Both the position numbers and the translations under genes were made by a program. From contig JAFEAV010000001.1 in assembly GCA_018266215.1 (NCBI GenBank), forward strand, positions 1 to 64,000: DNA of 64,000 nt, written 5' to 3'. This document shows positions 37,771 to 47,825 of this stretch, piece after piece. Source of the DNA: Cyanobacteria bacterium SZAS LIN-3. Lineage in GTDB: Bacteria > Cyanobacteriota > Vampirovibrionia > Obscuribacterales > Obscuribacteraceae. Positions within the stretch are counted from its first letter, which is position 1. Every line of letters begins with the position of its first letter. Under the pieces are notes generated by a model. That model ran no database searches. It was given only the letters and a program-made list of their open reading frames with translations, and was not told the DNA's origin.

Positions 37771-40205
37771 GCGGACGGGCAAGAGCAGCTTACGGAACAA
37801 AACTCAGTGCCGCAATATTTGCCGCAGCGATAATTTTTGCCGGCGGCAACAGTGCTCTAAGCTGCGCGCCTGAATTTCCCGAAGCGGTAATAATAAACGG
37901 CATTCATCCGGATCTGCCCCTCAAGCATTTCGCCGCCGGTCGTCTGGGCATCATTCAGCCGGGCTGGGCGCAGTCCTATCAGATTACCTCTTACCGCTAT
38001 TTGAGCGGCAAACCCCTGAACAAAATCGAACAGTCCAGCCTGATGGCGCTGTGGTGCAAACGACTGGGAGGATCGATAAATAACTCCAATCGTATAGACT
38101 ACTCGGCACCGGATGCGGTGACACAATATTTTACATATCGAGCGCAAGTCCAGGGCAAGAAGCTCAAACCGGGCTCTAATCAATACGACTTCAATTACTG
38201 CCCGGATATTTTTGACGACGCCTTTGTCAACGCTCTGGCTACCCTGAAAGATCTGGTCAAACGCTACGGTATGAGTTCCAGCGCCGTCAAATCCTGGCTC
38301 GCCTCACAAGACAATGTCTTTGGCGTCAACGACAAGAAGAAACAGTCAGCGCCGCAGCCGCCCAGCGCCGAGGAAAAGACGGACCCGTATCTGGGGGCAC
38401 TGCATGCCTATCAGGAAGCGGCGGCAAAATTATATGCCGGGGATGACTTTGAATCGGCCCGGAAACAATTTGAAAATCTGGCCAAAAACCCGCACTTCCC
38501 CAAACCGGAACTGGCCCAGTATCTGGCTGCACGCTGCTGCGCCAACGCGGCCATGCCTCCAAACGATACATCCACAATAAAAAAAGCTCTCGCTTATATA
38601 CGCGGCCAGATCGAAGCCAATCCCAGAAGCAAGCACCGGGCAGACCTGCTGGATCTCTGCGATATGCTGCAATTTGAAGAAGGCGAAGGTTACGATCTGG
38701 AGCACCTTTCCACGTCCATCCTCAGCCCCAATAACGAACGACTGGGCGGGGACATCGGCAGTATGACCAGACAACTGGACAGCTTTATGACGGCCAATCT
38801 GAGCGAAAACGACAAAGCATCGACCCTCAAAGAACTGAAATCAAAGGTAATGAAAACTAATGACCTGGTGGATTGGGTCTGCTCATTTCAGCAATCAAAC
38901 GCCATCTGGTACTACAGCAGTGACGAAGAGAAAAAACAACTCAAAAAAGAACGCGAAGAAAACGCCGGACACTGCCTCGCCCGCTGGCGCGCCACGCACA
39001 CCCTGCCCTGGCTGGTGGCGGCAATAACATACAACAACCCCCAGGATAAGGACAAGCGCGATCTGCTTGTGGCTGCCTCAGCGGTGCCACCGCAGTCACC
39101 GGCATACCAGACCGTGCAGTATTATCTGATAGACAGTCTGATCCAGGCCGGCCGCCCAGGGGAAGCGAAAAAACATCTCCTGCCGATATTGAGCAGAGCC
39201 GACCTCACCCCCAGCAGCAGAAATCTATTTCTCAGCCAGAGACTCGCCACCAGCGGCAGTGCCGCAGAATACCTGAACAGCGCCGTGCAAACGGCGCAGG
39301 CAACACCTGCGTATTCAAATACAGCCCAAATGCCGGACAACTGGTACGCGCTGGAGAACAAGAGCGGCTATGTCCAGGCCTGTTCTACTTTCGCTAACGG
39401 CTCGGTCGCCCGCGACATCAATAAAAATCTGCCCCAGTCACAGTGGCTGGCCCTGGCCTTGAACAGTACCCTGCCGCAAGCACTGCGCAAAAACATTGTG
39501 CGTGCCGCCTGGGTACGCTCAAAATTACTGGAGCAGGATAATGCGCAACTAGACAATTTGATGATGCAATTTCATCCCAACCTGAAGAAGGAGATAAACG
39601 ACTACATCAAAGCCACAGACTCCTCCGAAAAGCGCTTTGCCCTGGCCTGCCTGGTCTTCAACAACTACGGCATGAGCCCCTATGTGGAAGGCGGCGTCCA
39701 GCGTCATGGACTGAGCATGAAAGAATTCGACTATTACCAGGCAAATTTCTGGAAGCCTTTCGCCCCGGAGGAAAAGGCTGCCCCGAAGGAGGAAAGTGAA
39801 GAAAGCGAATACGATCCGTTTGGCGAGGGGGTCTCCTTCATCGGCTCGGACCGTATCCAGACCATGGTTTTAGGCTATTCAAAACCACATCTGAACAAGG
39901 TCCTGTCGGCAGAAGAAAAGAAACAGGCGGCGCAGGAACGTCGCATCATCTATAAAAATCATCCCTCAAAATTCCTCGGCCAGGCCGTGCTCGAATGGGC
40001 CGCCGCACATCCGAAAGACCCACGGGTGCCGCACTTGCTCTATGTTGTAGTCAAACTACCAAAATGGAGCGGTCAGGATCAATCAGAGGATCAGGCGGAC
40101 AGCAAACTGGCCCCGGGCTCAAAATATTCGCGCAAAGCTTATCTGGTTTTGCATCAGCAGTACCCGGCAAGTCGCTGGGCCAAGGCCGCACCATGCTGGT
40201 ATTAA
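37767..40205 (+). CDS. Large secreted protein partnering the DUF3142-like gene
   Basis: An 812-residue protein with an N-terminal signal segment (LSAAIFAAAIIFAGGNSALS) followed immediately by Cys, an atypical lipobox possibility. The mature part is mostly helical and TPR-like (DDFESARKQFENLAKNP, GRPGEAKKHLLPIL), with many charged stretches such as KEESEESEYDP. No enzyme motif was seen. The 4-nt overlap with the DUF3142-like gene and the shared export signal suggest the two form a periplasmic complex. It ends 5 nt from the convergent kinase gene. Confidence 0.7.
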   Translation: MSGRARAAYGTKLSAAIFAAAIIFAGGNSALSCAPEFPEAVIINGIHPDLPLKHFAAGRLGIIQPGWAQSYQITSYRYLSGKPLNKIEQSSLMALWCKRLGGSINNSNRIDYSAPDAVTQYFTYRAQVQGKKLKPGSNQYDFNYCPDIFDDAFVNALATLKDLVKRYGMSSSAVKSWLASQDNVFGVNDKKKQSAPQPPSAEEKTDPYLGALHAYQEAAAKLYAGDDFESARKQFENLAKNPHFPKPELAQYLAARCCANAAMPPNDTSTIKKALAYIRGQIEANPRSKHRADLLDLCDMLQFEEGEGYDLEHLSTSILSPNNERLGGDIGSMTRQLDSFMTANLSENDKASTLKELKSKVMKTNDLVDWVCSFQQSNAIWYYSSDEEKKQLKKEREENAGHCLARWRATHTLPWLVAAITYNNPQDKDKRDLLVAASAVPPQSPAYQTVQYYLIDSLIQAGRPGEAKKHLLPILSRADLTPSSRNLFLSQRLATSGSAAEYLNSAVQTAQATPAYSNTAQMPDNWYALENKSGYVQACSTFANGSVARDINKNLPQSQWLALALNSTLPQALRKNIVRAAWVRSKLLEQDNAQLDNLMMQFHPNLKKEINDYIKATDSSEKRFALACLVFNNYGMSPYVEGGVQRHGLSMKEFDYYQANFWKPFAPEEKAAPKEESEESEYDPFGEGVSFIGSDRIQTMVLGYSKPHLNKVLSAEEKKQAAQERRIIYKNHPSKFLGQAVLEWAAAHPKDPRVPHLLYVVVKLPKWSGQDQSEDQADSKLAPGSKYSRKAYLVLHQQYPASRWAKAAPCWY

Positions 40206-40210
40206 CAGCC

Positions 40211-42430
40211 CTAAAATGGAAGGAATGAGACTTTAGGTTCAAGGGCCTGCAGTTGTTTTTGCTCGGTTTCCGAATACAATTCCGGCCGCAGTATAACTCT
40301 CTGCCGATTCCGATTTTGACAGAGCAGATGAATCTCTGCAGCACTGAGCTTTGGACCGCCGATAGCCAGGTCCGGAGCCAGTTTGGCCAACTCGGGCAGA
40401 AGCGGCCCGAGATCATCTTCCTGAATTTGAAAATTCTGAAGTCCTGTGAACCGTTCAATAATTCTAAAATCATCGGGCTTAAGCCCACAGTCAAACAAGC
40501 GCAATCCCTTGATCGCTCTGGACTGCGCCAGTTTTTCCAGCACTGGCCGGGTATCCTTGATGCCGTCCAGAATCAATATGGTCACGTTGAGAAGAAAAGG
40601 TTGTTGAGCGAGAGCCTTCGACGAAACCGTATCTTTATTCAAACCGAGAACATTGAAGCGAGAAAAGCCATTCAATATCTTAAGCATGCCTTCGGTAAGG
40701 TTGAGCTTGCTCAGATGAATAGATTCAAGCTTCTTCCAGTGGGAGGCTGCTTTTAGCATGTGCTCAGCGGCAGCCGATTCCGACGGCAAGCCCAGATCTT
40801 TATTGGACTTATCTGTGATGTGCAGGCCGCCAAGAATAAGTCCTGTGAACTCGTTATTTCCGATTTTGTCAAAGATTGAAGGGACGTAAAAAACGATGTG
40901 CCGAGCATCCGGTCCGACACTCAAAGTAAGAGGGGCATCGACGACATCCTTAACGCCTACGGCATCAACTGAATTATAAGGAGGCGGACCGGCAGCGGAT
41001 ATCAGGCCCATGGAACGGGAGGGGAAAACAAAACGTCGACCTTTCTGCCCGTTGGGAAGAATGACAGGACGAGAAACGATCAAAGGAGCAGAATCAAAAC
41101 TTCTTTTAGTGGCGGGAATTTCGGCCTTTTCTTTTATCAGTACGTCACCAAGAGCGGAATTAGCCGTCTTAGCGATCAAAATCGCCTGCACATCAGGATC
41201 AGGATCTGACATATCCTCACCGCCGCCGATACCAGGGACGGCGGATGTGAGCGAAGCGATATCTCCCTTCTTCTCCATTTTTCCGCCCTTGCCTTCGCTG
41301 CCCTTACCAGAGACAGGCTCCGTCCCGGCTGACGGCCTGAGCAGGTACATGAGGCCAGCGGACGCTACGACCAGGAGCAAAACAGCAGCCAGAGCGAAAA
41401 TCTTAGTGGGATTGAAGGAGGCCGGATTCTCAGTCTCGCCTTCATCCGCCTCATGAACAGCATAAACAACGCCTGAACCAATCCCTTTGCCGGCCGCCAG
41501 GCGCTCCAGATCGTGGATCAGCTGCTGCATTGACTGGTAGCGCTGAGCCGGGCGCTTGGCCATCATTTTGCTCAGGAGCTGATCGACACTGCCTGGATAG
41601 GCACCGGCCGTTACCTCCGCGACACTCGGCTGCTCGGCATCCTGATGCATCATGATTGTCTGCAGCGGATTTTCTCCACGAAAGGGAGGCCTACCGGTAA
41701 TGGCCTCAAAAAATGTGCAGCCCAGTGAATACATATCCGAGCGATGATCAATCTGACCACCCAGACCCTGCTCCGGACTCATGTACAGAGGGGAGCCAAA
41801 AACCTCCCCGGCATTGGTTTGCGATTGCACATGCAGACTGGCGGACGGCAATAATTTGGCAATACCGAAGTCGACTATTTTGACCTTCAAGCGGCCGCGC
41901 TCTTCCAGCAAACAGATATTGGACGGTTTCACATCTCGGTGCACGATCCCCTTAGAATGCGCATAAGCAAGGCCCGCTGCAATCTGGATAAATATATCCA
42001 AAAGCTCATCTAGGGCAAACTTGCGTCCCTCAGAAATATAGTCGGCCAGGGATTTACCAGGCAGAAGGTCCATCACATAAAAGGGACAATCACCGCGGTC
42101 CAGTCCCATGTTATGAACTTTGACTATGTTGGGATGATCCAGCTTGGCGATAGGTCGGCCCTCTACTTCAAAGCGCCTGCGGCTGACATCGTTCAATCGC
42201 TCCGGCGCCAACATCTTCAAGGCATAGTCGATACCGAGTACAGTATGCTCGGCGCAAAAAACATAACCCATGCCACCACGGCCGAGGAGACTTTTCAGTT
42301 TATAAGAGCCGCCGATTACATCCCCGGGTCGCAGCTCACGGGATGGCGCACCGCTTGCCGCTCCGGACAGCGTAATATTATGGGAATCATCAAAACTTTC
42401 GGTAGTTTTCAATGTCTTGGCCCCGCCCAA
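40211..42430 (-). CDS. Eukaryote-like Ser/Thr protein kinase with one transmembrane helix and LRR-like ectodomain
   Basis: The 739-residue protein has an intact kinase domain (about 45-310): LGRGGMGYVF glycine loop, the Lys in DYALKML, HRDVKPSN catalytic loop, DFG in VDFGIAKLL and SPEQ activation part. A membrane helix (ALAAVLLLVVASAGLMYLL) follows near residue 360. The exported C-terminal part contains leucine-rich-repeat-like units (SIHLSKLNLTEGMLKIL, LTILILDGIK-like VTILILDGIKDTRP, GLRLFDCGLKPDDFRII). This gives a receptor-kinase layout. TTG at 42430 directly follows the stop of the upstream gene. Confidence 0.88.
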   Translation of the reverse strand: MGGAKTLKTTESFDDSHNITLSGAASGAPSRELRPGDVIGGSYKLKSLLGRGGMGYVFCAEHTVLGIDYALKMLAPERLNDVSRRRFEVEGRPIAKLDHPNIVKVHNMGLDRGDCPFYVMDLLPGKSLADYISEGRKFALDELLDIFIQIAAGLAYAHSKGIVHRDVKPSNICLLEERGRLKVKIVDFGIAKLLPSASLHVQSQTNAGEVFGSPLYMSPEQGLGGQIDHRSDMYSLGCTFFEAITGRPPFRGENPLQTIMMHQDAEQPSVAEVTAGAYPGSVDQLLSKMMAKRPAQRYQSMQQLIHDLERLAAGKGIGSGVVYAVHEADEGETENPASFNPTKIFALAAVLLLVVASAGLMYLLRPSAGTEPVSGKGSEGKGGKMEKKGDIASLTSAVPGIGGGEDMSDPDPDVQAILIAKTANSALGDVLIKEKAEIPATKRSFDSAPLIVSRPVILPNGQKGRRFVFPSRSMGLISAAGPPPYNSVDAVGVKDVVDAPLTLSVGPDARHIVFYVPSIFDKIGNNEFTGLILGGLHITDKSNKDLGLPSESAAAEHMLKAASHWKKLESIHLSKLNLTEGMLKILNGFSRFNVLGLNKDTVSSKALAQQPFLLNVTILILDGIKDTRPVLEKLAQSRAIKGLRLFDCGLKPDDFRIIERFTGLQNFQIQEDDLGPLLPELAKLAPDLAIGGPKLSAAEIHLLCQNRNRQRVILRPELYSETEQKQLQALEPKVSFLPF

Positions 42431-43972
42431 CTACCGATTGCGTACCAGTAGACTCGATGCCCGGTCCTCGCTGACAAGCTTCCAGTCAGGCCTGGCCCTC
42501 AGCGCTTTTACGAGCTCACTGTCTCTGGGGAAGAGCACCCAGTTGATCTTGTGCTGGTCCAGAAGCACCATGTAGCCGGGGCGAATTTCGCAGATAGTGC
42601 CATAGTCGTTGTAAAACTTTTCACCGTAAAAATCGGCTCGGTCGTCTATGAAAACCGGCATGTCCAGCTGATAGCGAATGATACCGCCCCAGTTGTCCAG
42701 ACTGAGTCCTTCCTTCGCCTCCAATTTTTTGTCCCTGATATAAGCCAGGGTCTCAATCGGCTGACTCTCAGGATCAAAACCACTGCGCATCATGGCGTTG
42801 GCCCCATCCCTTCCGCCAAAGATGGCTACACAGGCCAGAACAAGGACATAGGCAATGGGCAAGAGATGCATTGTCGAGGTCTTTTCCTGGGCGTCAAATT
42901 CGGCAAGCGGACGTGAGAGCCTGGCAAAAGCGCGGGAAACAATCGACTCCGACGGGGCGCTCTCTTCATCTTTAGCAAAGAGTCTGCCCAGAAGCGGCAT
43001 GACAACAAATGCGAAGAGCGATATGTTGCGCACCGCCCAGAGTGATAAATGAGCAAAAACGACAGTGACAATAAATGAGGGCAGGCTGCATCTTTTGCCG
43101 CCTTTGAGCAGCCCCAGAGCAAGACAAAAGAACAATATCTCCAGACAGAGCGCATGGATATTGAAATGAAAATTGGGCGATTTAAACTCATCGGTGTGGG
43201 CCAGAATCGAGGTCCCGTGCAGATACTCGGAAATGTACTGATAGAGCTGAATGCCGTAAGGATTGATAAAACTAACCACGAGCAGACCGACAAGCAAAAG
43301 GCCAAGCTGCATAGCCTGCATCATGAAAGACTTGCGCTCGGCTTCCTCGCCGGCACTGATAATTTTCAGGGCCGCGGCAAAAAGATACATGCCACAGATG
43401 CCAAAACCCAGAAGGAAAGCCGGGTGACAGTTGACCCAGAGAATCATATAGGGCAAGAGCCAGAGACAGAGTTTTTTGAAACTGAGCTTACCGCTGTAGA
43501 AATCTTCCAGTCTGGTGACGAATAAAAAGACACCCCAGAAAGTGAATATGTGAGGCCGAACCAGCCAGTGGTTAGCCGAGGCCAGGAGACCGACGATACA
43601 GATTGAAAGAGCGGTAAAAAACGGACAGTTGCTGGCGCGCATCCTCTGATAAATAGCCAGTATAAGCGCGGCAATGGCAGCGGACACGGCCAGAGCAAGA
43701 AGATTCAAACCACCCAGCTTAACCAGACCGGCCATGATCAAGTCGGAGAGCCACTCATAGGCTACCCAGGCCTTGCCGGGGAAAGTATAAGACATTATAT
43801 CTGTGTGCGGTATGACACCGGTGGACAGGATAGACAAACCTGTAACCAGGTGCCAGCCGGTCGATCCGTCGGTAAAAATAAAGTTGGGCCGCATAAAGAG
43901 CAGCAACTGACAGATGCCTACAAAAACCAGATCGCCGACATTGGGCAGAGGATTTTTTAGCGGCGCACTCAC
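42431..43972 (-). CDS. Polytopic membrane protein, possible lipid-linked glycosyltransferase
   Basis: The 513-residue protein has about ten membrane helices in the first 340 residues and a soluble C-terminal part. The opening region reads FTDGSTGWHLVTGLSILSTG followed by WVAYEWLSDLIM, a pattern shared with widespread GT39-like or O-antigen-ligase-like membrane proteins of unassigned function. The C-terminus holds LDNWGGIIRYQLDMPVFIDDR. GTG at 43972 lies 3 nt after the stop of the preceding gene, and its stop meets the kinase start, so it is within one transcription unit. Confidence 0.7.
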   Translation of the reverse strand: MSAPLKNPLPNVGDLVFVGICQLLLFMRPNFIFTDGSTGWHLVTGLSILSTGVIPHTDIMSYTFPGKAWVAYEWLSDLIMAGLVKLGGLNLLALAVSAAIAALILAIYQRMRASNCPFFTALSICIVGLLASANHWLVRPHIFTFWGVFLFVTRLEDFYSGKLSFKKLCLWLLPYMILWVNCHPAFLLGFGICGMYLFAAALKIISAGEEAERKSFMMQAMQLGLLLVGLLVVSFINPYGIQLYQYISEYLHGTSILAHTDEFKSPNFHFNIHALCLEILFFCLALGLLKGGKRCSLPSFIVTVVFAHLSLWAVRNISLFAFVVMPLLGRLFAKDEESAPSESIVSRAFARLSRPLAEFDAQEKTSTMHLLPIAYVLVLACVAIFGGRDGANAMMRSGFDPESQPIETLAYIRDKKLEAKEGLSLDNWGGIIRYQLDMPVFIDDRADFYGEKFYNDYGTICEIRPGYMVLLDQHKINWVLFPRDSELVKALRARPDWKLVSEDRASSLLVRNR

Positions 43973-43975
43973 AGA

Positions 43976-44890
43976 CTAAAAGCCCGTAGGTCGTTGCAGG
44001 GCCTTAGCCGGATCGTTTTCCGCCTTCTTAGCTTCAGCATCGGCCCTGGTAGCCTCTTCCGTCTTAACCTTCTTCAAGAGCACCATCTTGCGACCGCGAA
44101 ACTGAGCCACTTTGACAATATCGGCCTGCTCATACTTTTTTGCATTGTCGTAAACGAGCAGCATCTCATCGGTGTCCTTAGCCTTATCCAGGCCCACCTT
44201 CAAGACATAGCGCACCATGTCCATCATCTTGTACTGTTCCAGGGTAGGCAAAAACTTCACCATGTCGGCTACGCTCGCCTGATCATCGACGAGGTCGCGC
44301 AGAGCCTGACGGCTCAGATCATCCAGTCCCATATCGTGACACTGTTTGACAAAGTCCAGGGCATCGGGCTCGTTATTCACCAGCTTGTAGGCCTTCTCCA
44401 TGGCGATGTGCGCCACATCCGGCAGAGCCGAGCGCTGCGCCTTCATAGCCAGCTCGGTCAATTGTGGTATCGATGTTGTGCTGCCGACAAGGCTGTCCAG
44501 CGCTTCCTTGGAAAGATCGAAGCATCCGGCCTGTCTGGCTTTGAAAGCCACTTCTTCCAGTTCTTCATGGGTGGTGGCAAGATTGAGTGCCTTAGCAAGA
44601 CAGGCACGGCGAGCCTTATTTGCCTGGGCTCCAAATTTATCGAGTTGCGACAGGGCATAGAGACAGGCTTTCACATCCGGAGCACCGGCCACGGCCATCT
44701 CAGTCGCTTCGGTGCCGCGCTGCCAGTTGCCGGATCGCATGTAGCTGAGCGACTTCTTGAGCTGCTGATCCCCTACGGGAGGCAGGTTAGACTCGCTCAC
44801 CGACTTGGCCACAGCTGTCGGCGCCAGCAAACAGGCGAGCAATAGGACGGCCGGGATCTTACTCAATCTCAAATTCAAAACTTTTGCCAT
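43976..44890 (-). CDS. Secreted helical-repeat protein, unknown function
   Basis: The 304-residue product begins with a signal peptide (PAVLLLACLLAPTAVAKS) and continues with repeated short helical units, each opening like ATTHEELEEVAFKARQAG, IPQLTELAMKAQRSAL and ADMVKFLPTLEQYK. This suggests a TPR- or HEAT-like scaffold in the periplasm. The C-terminal 50 residues are charged (KKVKTEEATRADAEAKKAE). No family is recognised. It lies 55 nt downstream of the GH38 gene and 3 nt upstream of the polytopic membrane protein. Confidence 0.7.
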   Translation of the reverse strand: MAKVLNLRLSKIPAVLLLACLLAPTAVAKSVSESNLPPVGDQQLKKSLSYMRSGNWQRGTEATEMAVAGAPDVKACLYALSQLDKFGAQANKARRACLAKALNLATTHEELEEVAFKARQAGCFDLSKEALDSLVGSTTSIPQLTELAMKAQRSALPDVAHIAMEKAYKLVNNEPDALDFVKQCHDMGLDDLSRQALRDLVDDQASVADMVKFLPTLEQYKMMDMVRYVLKVGLDKAKDTDEMLLVYDNAKKYEQADIVKVAQFRGRKMVLLKKVKTEEATRADAEAKKAENDPAKALQRPTGF

Positions 44891-44945
44891 ATCTCTTATC
44901 TGTTCGTCTCAGACTCCGACACCATTATGCCCAGTGCAAATAGTT

Positions 44946-47825
44946 TTAGCTCTCACAAAATACTGTAAGAAGCTGGCAGGGTTTAAATTCCAGACTCACT
45001 GCCGACTGACTCAAAGGCAGCTTGCGCGCATTTGTCTTGCCGTCAAAGTCCGCCAGGCTGACGTTCTTAGCACCGCCGGGAAGGGCCAGACGAACACTTC
45101 TGTTCTCGCTGGTGGGATTGAGGAGGCGTATTACCAGACGCTGGGAAGCATCGATAAAAGTAGCAGTTACCTGGATGTCGGGATGATCGACGGCAAAAAG
45201 ACTTAAAGATTTATCGGCTACTCCTCCTGCCGGGGAGAGAAAAGCAAGGGGCTCGCCCTCAAAAATATCAGCCAGCACGTACGGGGCAGCTTCAAGCGAA
45301 ACTCTGTGTCCGGCCAGATAAGGAGCGATATCGGTGGGGGCCCAGCCGTAGGAAGCCCGCATGAGACCCGGACAGTTGGCCTCCGGAGTGGGCATGATCG
45401 GCCCGGCGCCGCCGCCTCTGGTGCGCAAGCGTTTGCGCGATAGATAGGATACGGCCCGCAGTAGTGTTATCGATACGGAAGAATCACCCACACCATACTC
45501 GGGCAGACCGAGATTCATAAAAGTACTGCGCCCGGCGACAAAGAAACGCTGACAGGGATAGCGACGCAGCGGCGCTTCATGACCCAGGTCCACCAGCTCA
45601 GCCTGGGGCACGAGCGGATTCAGTACCGCCTTTTTGTCGTGATAACGTTTGATCAAAGAATAGTGATTTTCGGAAAGCGTATGATCGACCGCCTCAGGCA
45701 GGGAGAAGACTACTTCCAGCCTGTGATCGGCCACGTGATGCTGCATCGTTGTTTCAAAAAACACGACCGGCACATCTTTTTTCAGCGTGATTTCAGTCTC
45801 GATTTTATGCGGCACCCTGATACGCGCTCTTTCAAAAACCGTCAGATGGGGAGCGTCTTCGGCTTCGCCGGCCTTGCCGTGGCTGCCCCGGGCAACCAGT
45901 CCTTCGGGCAGATCAATTTGATAATGAGCGACCAGAGAAGATACCAGTGGTCCCTTTTTGCCGGGCGCAACTGATACCAGCTTCGCCACCAGAGGCTCGT
46001 CGTTGGCAATCGGATCAAAGTTATAACTATCGCCGGCATCGGCCACGTCAACGAGCTTATGACCAAGCTTGAAGGTGGTAAAGCCCTTGCCGTCCTCATT
46101 TGTCACCTGGGCAATGAGGCTGCCGTCATTGTCAAACTTGAGAGTAAAAAACTGATTGCTGACCTTGACCGAACCAAAGCTCTGAGCATCGTCGCGCACT
46201 GAAGCATCAGTGTCCTTGCCGTCTGCCTTTTCATCAAGCGAAAATGGTTGCAGTGTGGCACCGGGTATCAAACCGGCATCGAGATAGCCGTCAAAAACAG
46301 TGACATCCTTAAATGTCGGCACCTGCGAAAGACCCAGAAAAGTCTCACTGGCCTGGTGCGAAGCAATCGTCTGGAAGCCCCGGGGCAGGCGGCTCTCAAC
46401 CGGTAAAGATCCGTTTTGAGCAAGCGCCAGACGCAGCCGAACGGGACCGGCATAAGGACTGGTATGCGGGTTGAATACAAGCAATCGGTCAAGACTCAAA
46501 TTTGGCTCGATCACATCCAGATGACGAGCACCGAAGCGCACCTCCAGATCGGAGGGCGCATTGTTTGCAGTCAGAACTGATTTTAAAATCGCTTCCTTAC
46601 CCTGGGCGATAAGCAAATCGCAGCTGTCATTAAAGCTTGCGGTGCGGCTCTGCATCTCACGGTGCACACTATCGATGCTGCAACCGCAGATACTGTCATG
46701 CGGTTGATTTTTCAGGAGCAACTTCCAGTTGAAGTCAATTTCTTCAGCACAGTAAGGCAGTATCTTGTGTCTGGCCAATAGAGCCCGGAAAGGCTCCAGA
46801 CGTCGCAACATCTTGTACTCGCTCAGGCGATTGTCGCGCTTGAGATACAACCTGGTCGAAAGCACACCATCGAGCATGTAGGCACGGGCAAATGAAAAGG
46901 CATTTTTATTGTCGCGCAATTCACTGTCAATGAGGGCCAGAGGCTCATCGGAAGCCGTACCGGTGCGGGCGCTGCGTACTTTCTTGAAAAATTCGGCCAG
47001 TGAAATCGTCTCGGCGGCCACTTTTGTATCAGCGTTCGCCGCCTTATTCAAAGTCGCCAGCGCCGCTTTCAGTTGTTCTTTGTAAGTGGCCTGGGGACCT
47101 ACATGATCAGCCCCCACCGGAACAAGCGCCCCTTTGACCTGGGCAACAAGAGTAGGAACAGAAGAAGATTTTTCAACAAGCTGTCCGGACTTATCTATTT
47201 CCAGCTCAAGAAATGCAGCCAGTGAATTAGCCAGAGCGGAAGCGTCAAGATGCTCACCAAAAGCCGATTGATAATAGCCCTGGGTGAGGTCGAGGGTAAG
47301 TACTTCCGAGCCGTCGGGACTTCTCCAGTCAAAGAGGGGACTGTCGCTGATCGAAGGCACACCGCGCCAGACAACGGCGGTATCGATACCCCAGCCCCGC
47401 AATATGCGCGGCAGATCGGCCGTATGACCAAAGGTATCGGGGCAGTAGCCGACCATGGTGGCACCGCCAAATTGCTGGGACAATTGCAGACCATACTGCA
47501 AATTGCGCAGCAGAGACTCACCACCGACGAGCATCTGATCAGCCAGCACATACCAGGGACCGATGGATAACTTGCCCACCTTCACCAGCGACTTGATGCG
47601 CGGACCGAGACCGGGACTGACTTCCAGCACGTCTTCGATAAGAGCGGTCTGCCCGTCGAGCATAAATTTATCAAGGGCACCACTTTCCAGTAAGTGCAAA
47701 ATATTTTTTACGACGCTGACAAGCTGGGTGCGATAACCGGCAAAGCTCCAGTACCACTCACGGTCCCAGTGCGTGTGCAAATAGAGATAAAGGGTGCTGA
47801 CAGAGGACTTACTGGCCACAATCAA
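44946..47825 (-). CDS. Glycoside hydrolase family 38 (alpha-mannosidase type)
   Basis: The 959-residue enzyme has the GH38 start LHTHWDREWY with metal-binding residues, the nucleophile Asp130 in GYCPDTFGH and the conserved DSICGCSIDSVHREM region near residue 380. GH38 enzymes hydrolyse alpha-linked mannose (or mannosylglycerate) with retention and need a divalent metal. There is no signal peptide, so it acts in the cytoplasm, perhaps on recycled glycans. TTG at 47825 directly follows the stop of the isomerase gene. The next gene, coding a TIM-barrel sugar isomerase, supports a mannose or related sugar pathway. Confidence 0.88.
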   Translation of the reverse strand: MIVASKSSVSTLYLYLHTHWDREWYWSFAGYRTQLVSVVKNILHLLESGALDKFMLDGQTALIEDVLEVSPGLGPRIKSLVKVGKLSIGPWYVLADQMLVGGESLLRNLQYGLQLSQQFGGATMVGYCPDTFGHTADLPRILRGWGIDTAVVWRGVPSISDSPLFDWRSPDGSEVLTLDLTQGYYQSAFGEHLDASALANSLAAFLELEIDKSGQLVEKSSSVPTLVAQVKGALVPVGADHVGPQATYKEQLKAALATLNKAANADTKVAAETISLAEFFKKVRSARTGTASDEPLALIDSELRDNKNAFSFARAYMLDGVLSTRLYLKRDNRLSEYKMLRRLEPFRALLARHKILPYCAEEIDFNWKLLLKNQPHDSICGCSIDSVHREMQSRTASFNDSCDLLIAQGKEAILKSVLTANNAPSDLEVRFGARHLDVIEPNLSLDRLLVFNPHTSPYAGPVRLRLALAQNGSLPVESRLPRGFQTIASHQASETFLGLSQVPTFKDVTVFDGYLDAGLIPGATLQPFSLDEKADGKDTDASVRDDAQSFGSVKVSNQFFTLKFDNDGSLIAQVTNEDGKGFTTFKLGHKLVDVADAGDSYNFDPIANDEPLVAKLVSVAPGKKGPLVSSLVAHYQIDLPEGLVARGSHGKAGEAEDAPHLTVFERARIRVPHKIETEITLKKDVPVVFFETTMQHHVADHRLEVVFSLPEAVDHTLSENHYSLIKRYHDKKAVLNPLVPQAELVDLGHEAPLRRYPCQRFFVAGRSTFMNLGLPEYGVGDSSVSITLLRAVSYLSRKRLRTRGGGAGPIMPTPEANCPGLMRASYGWAPTDIAPYLAGHRVSLEAAPYVLADIFEGEPLAFLSPAGGVADKSLSLFAVDHPDIQVTATFIDASQRLVIRLLNPTSENRSVRLALPGGAKNVSLADFDGKTNARKLPLSQSAVSLEFKPCQLLTVFCES

